Part shown: positions 63,715 to 64,000 of the stretch, piece by piece | Numbering within the stretch: the first letter of the stretch is position 1 | Layout of the letters: every line of letters starts with the position of its first letter | Assembly (NCBI RefSeq): GCF_007858185.1 | Contig: NZ_VFES01000018.1 | Location: 1-64,000, forward strand | Source of the DNA: Pseudomonas grimontii | Lineage (GTDB): Bacteria > Pseudomonadota > Gammaproteobacteria > Pseudomonadales > Pseudomonadaceae | Direction of reading: 5' to 3' | Length of the DNA: 64,000 bases | Translations under genes and position numbers: made by a program | The notes under the pieces: model-generated | Databases searched by the model: none | The model's input: only the letters and a program-made list of their open reading frames with translations | Told to the model about the DNA's origin: nothing

Positions 63715-64000
63715 TCAGGCGCCCATGATGCGTGCCATGAGACCTTGGTGAAACCGACGCGGTGTGGCCCAGGTCAGGACGGTCATCGCCTTGTTGCCAA
63801 AGCCCGGCACGACACTCAAACGTCCGGCTTGCAGCGCTCGAATGCCAGCGCGGACTACGGGTTGTGGTTGCATCATGACCATTTTCAAGGCTGGCGTAAT
63901 CGTTTGCCGGGCGCTTTGAGCAAACCCGGTATCCGACATCCCCGGACAAAGTGCCGTCACGATGACGCCGTCGCTTTTGAGTTCACGATGCAATGCGTCA
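63715..64000 (-). CDS. Short-chain dehydrogenase/reductase, C-terminal part (partial)
   Basis: The gene runs off the window at its 5' end. The visible part, read from the edge, begins DALHRELKSDGVIVTALCPGMSDTGF, the C-terminal region of SDR proteins (after the YxxxK motif), and continues ARQTITPALKMVMMQPQPVVRAGIRALQAGRLSVVPGFGNKAM to the stop at 63715. NAD(P)-dependent oxidoreduction of an unknown substrate is likely. Start and catalytic residues lie outside. Confidence 0.85.
   Translation of the reverse strand, partial: DALHRELKSDGVIVTALCPGMSDTGFAQSARQTITPALKMVMMQPQPVVRAGIRALQAGRLSVVPGFGNKAMTVLTWATPRRFHQGLMARIMGA

Overview
The window looks like a chromosomal segment of a Pseudomonas of the P. 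fluorescens group. The sequence is GC-rich, and the gacA-uvrC-pgsA-tRNA-Gly block, the atoDAB ketone-body genes, selD-mnmH, GstB/PhzF-type enzymes and several REP/REPIN elements all fit that group. This is inferred from gene content and protein motifs only; no database search was possible.

Layout. 1-9.5 kb: a DUF1993 protein, the sstT serine/threonine symporter, an MFS exporter, an nhaR-type regulator divergent from a small lipoprotein, terC, the selenium pair selD-mnmH, a YraQ-type permease and a histidine phosphatase. 9.7-12.4 kb: a GST, a PhzF-family enzyme and an E. coli-like (cysteine, zinc-type) hemB. 12.5-18.1 kb: an accessory island with a 1609-residue RHS polymorphic toxin, a low-GC putative immunity gene and the 3' remnant of a LysE/RhtB exporter gene. 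18.1-25.9 kb: a DUF1615 lipoprotein, a thioesterase, the atoDAB operon with a divergent LysR regulator, a conserved hypothetical, a sirtuin and a CBS-domain protein. 26-35.6 kb: topB, an MHS transporter and a GMC oxidoreductase divergent from a LysR gene, then an XRE-cupin regulator / glutamine-synthetase-like / HEAT-repeat operon. 35.6-40.5 kb: a REPIN, an RcnB-like protein, an MFS transporter, DUF1652, a three-PAS LuxR regulator and a membrane-protein gene split by an in-frame amber codon.

40.5-44.6 kb: an unusual operon in a partly AT-rich segment, with a flavin amine monooxygenase related to tryptophan/lysine 2-monooxygenases, a nitrilase-superfamily amidohydrolase and an internally duplicated membrane protein. 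Together they suggest an amino acid -> amide -> acid pathway with its own transporter. 44.8-49.2 kb: an FKBP isomerase, a 62-bp-stem REPIN, a long structured leader, mgtA and an mgtC-like gene. 49.5-54.3 kb: a BvgA/BvgS-like phosphorelay followed by a receiver protein lacking the phospho-acceptor aspartate. 54.3-57 kb: dkgB and a type I DAHP synthase preceded by a probable attenuation leader, with two untracked aromatic-rich small ORFs and a 13-bp-stem terminator. 57-62.3 kb: a C-N hydrolase, a GNAT protein, a divergent pair of phage-type repressors, gacA (TTG start), uvrC, pgsA and tRNA-Gly(GCC). 62.4-64 kb: degraded integrase and fadL fragments downstream of the tRNA gene, and the 3' end of an SDR gene running off the window.

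The strongest candidates for new biology are the dual aromatic leader of the DAHP synthase gene, the monooxygenase/amidase/duplicated-permease operon, the RHS tail with its immunity gene, the amber-interrupted membrane protein, the pseudo-receiver beside the BvgAS-like system and the mgtA leader.
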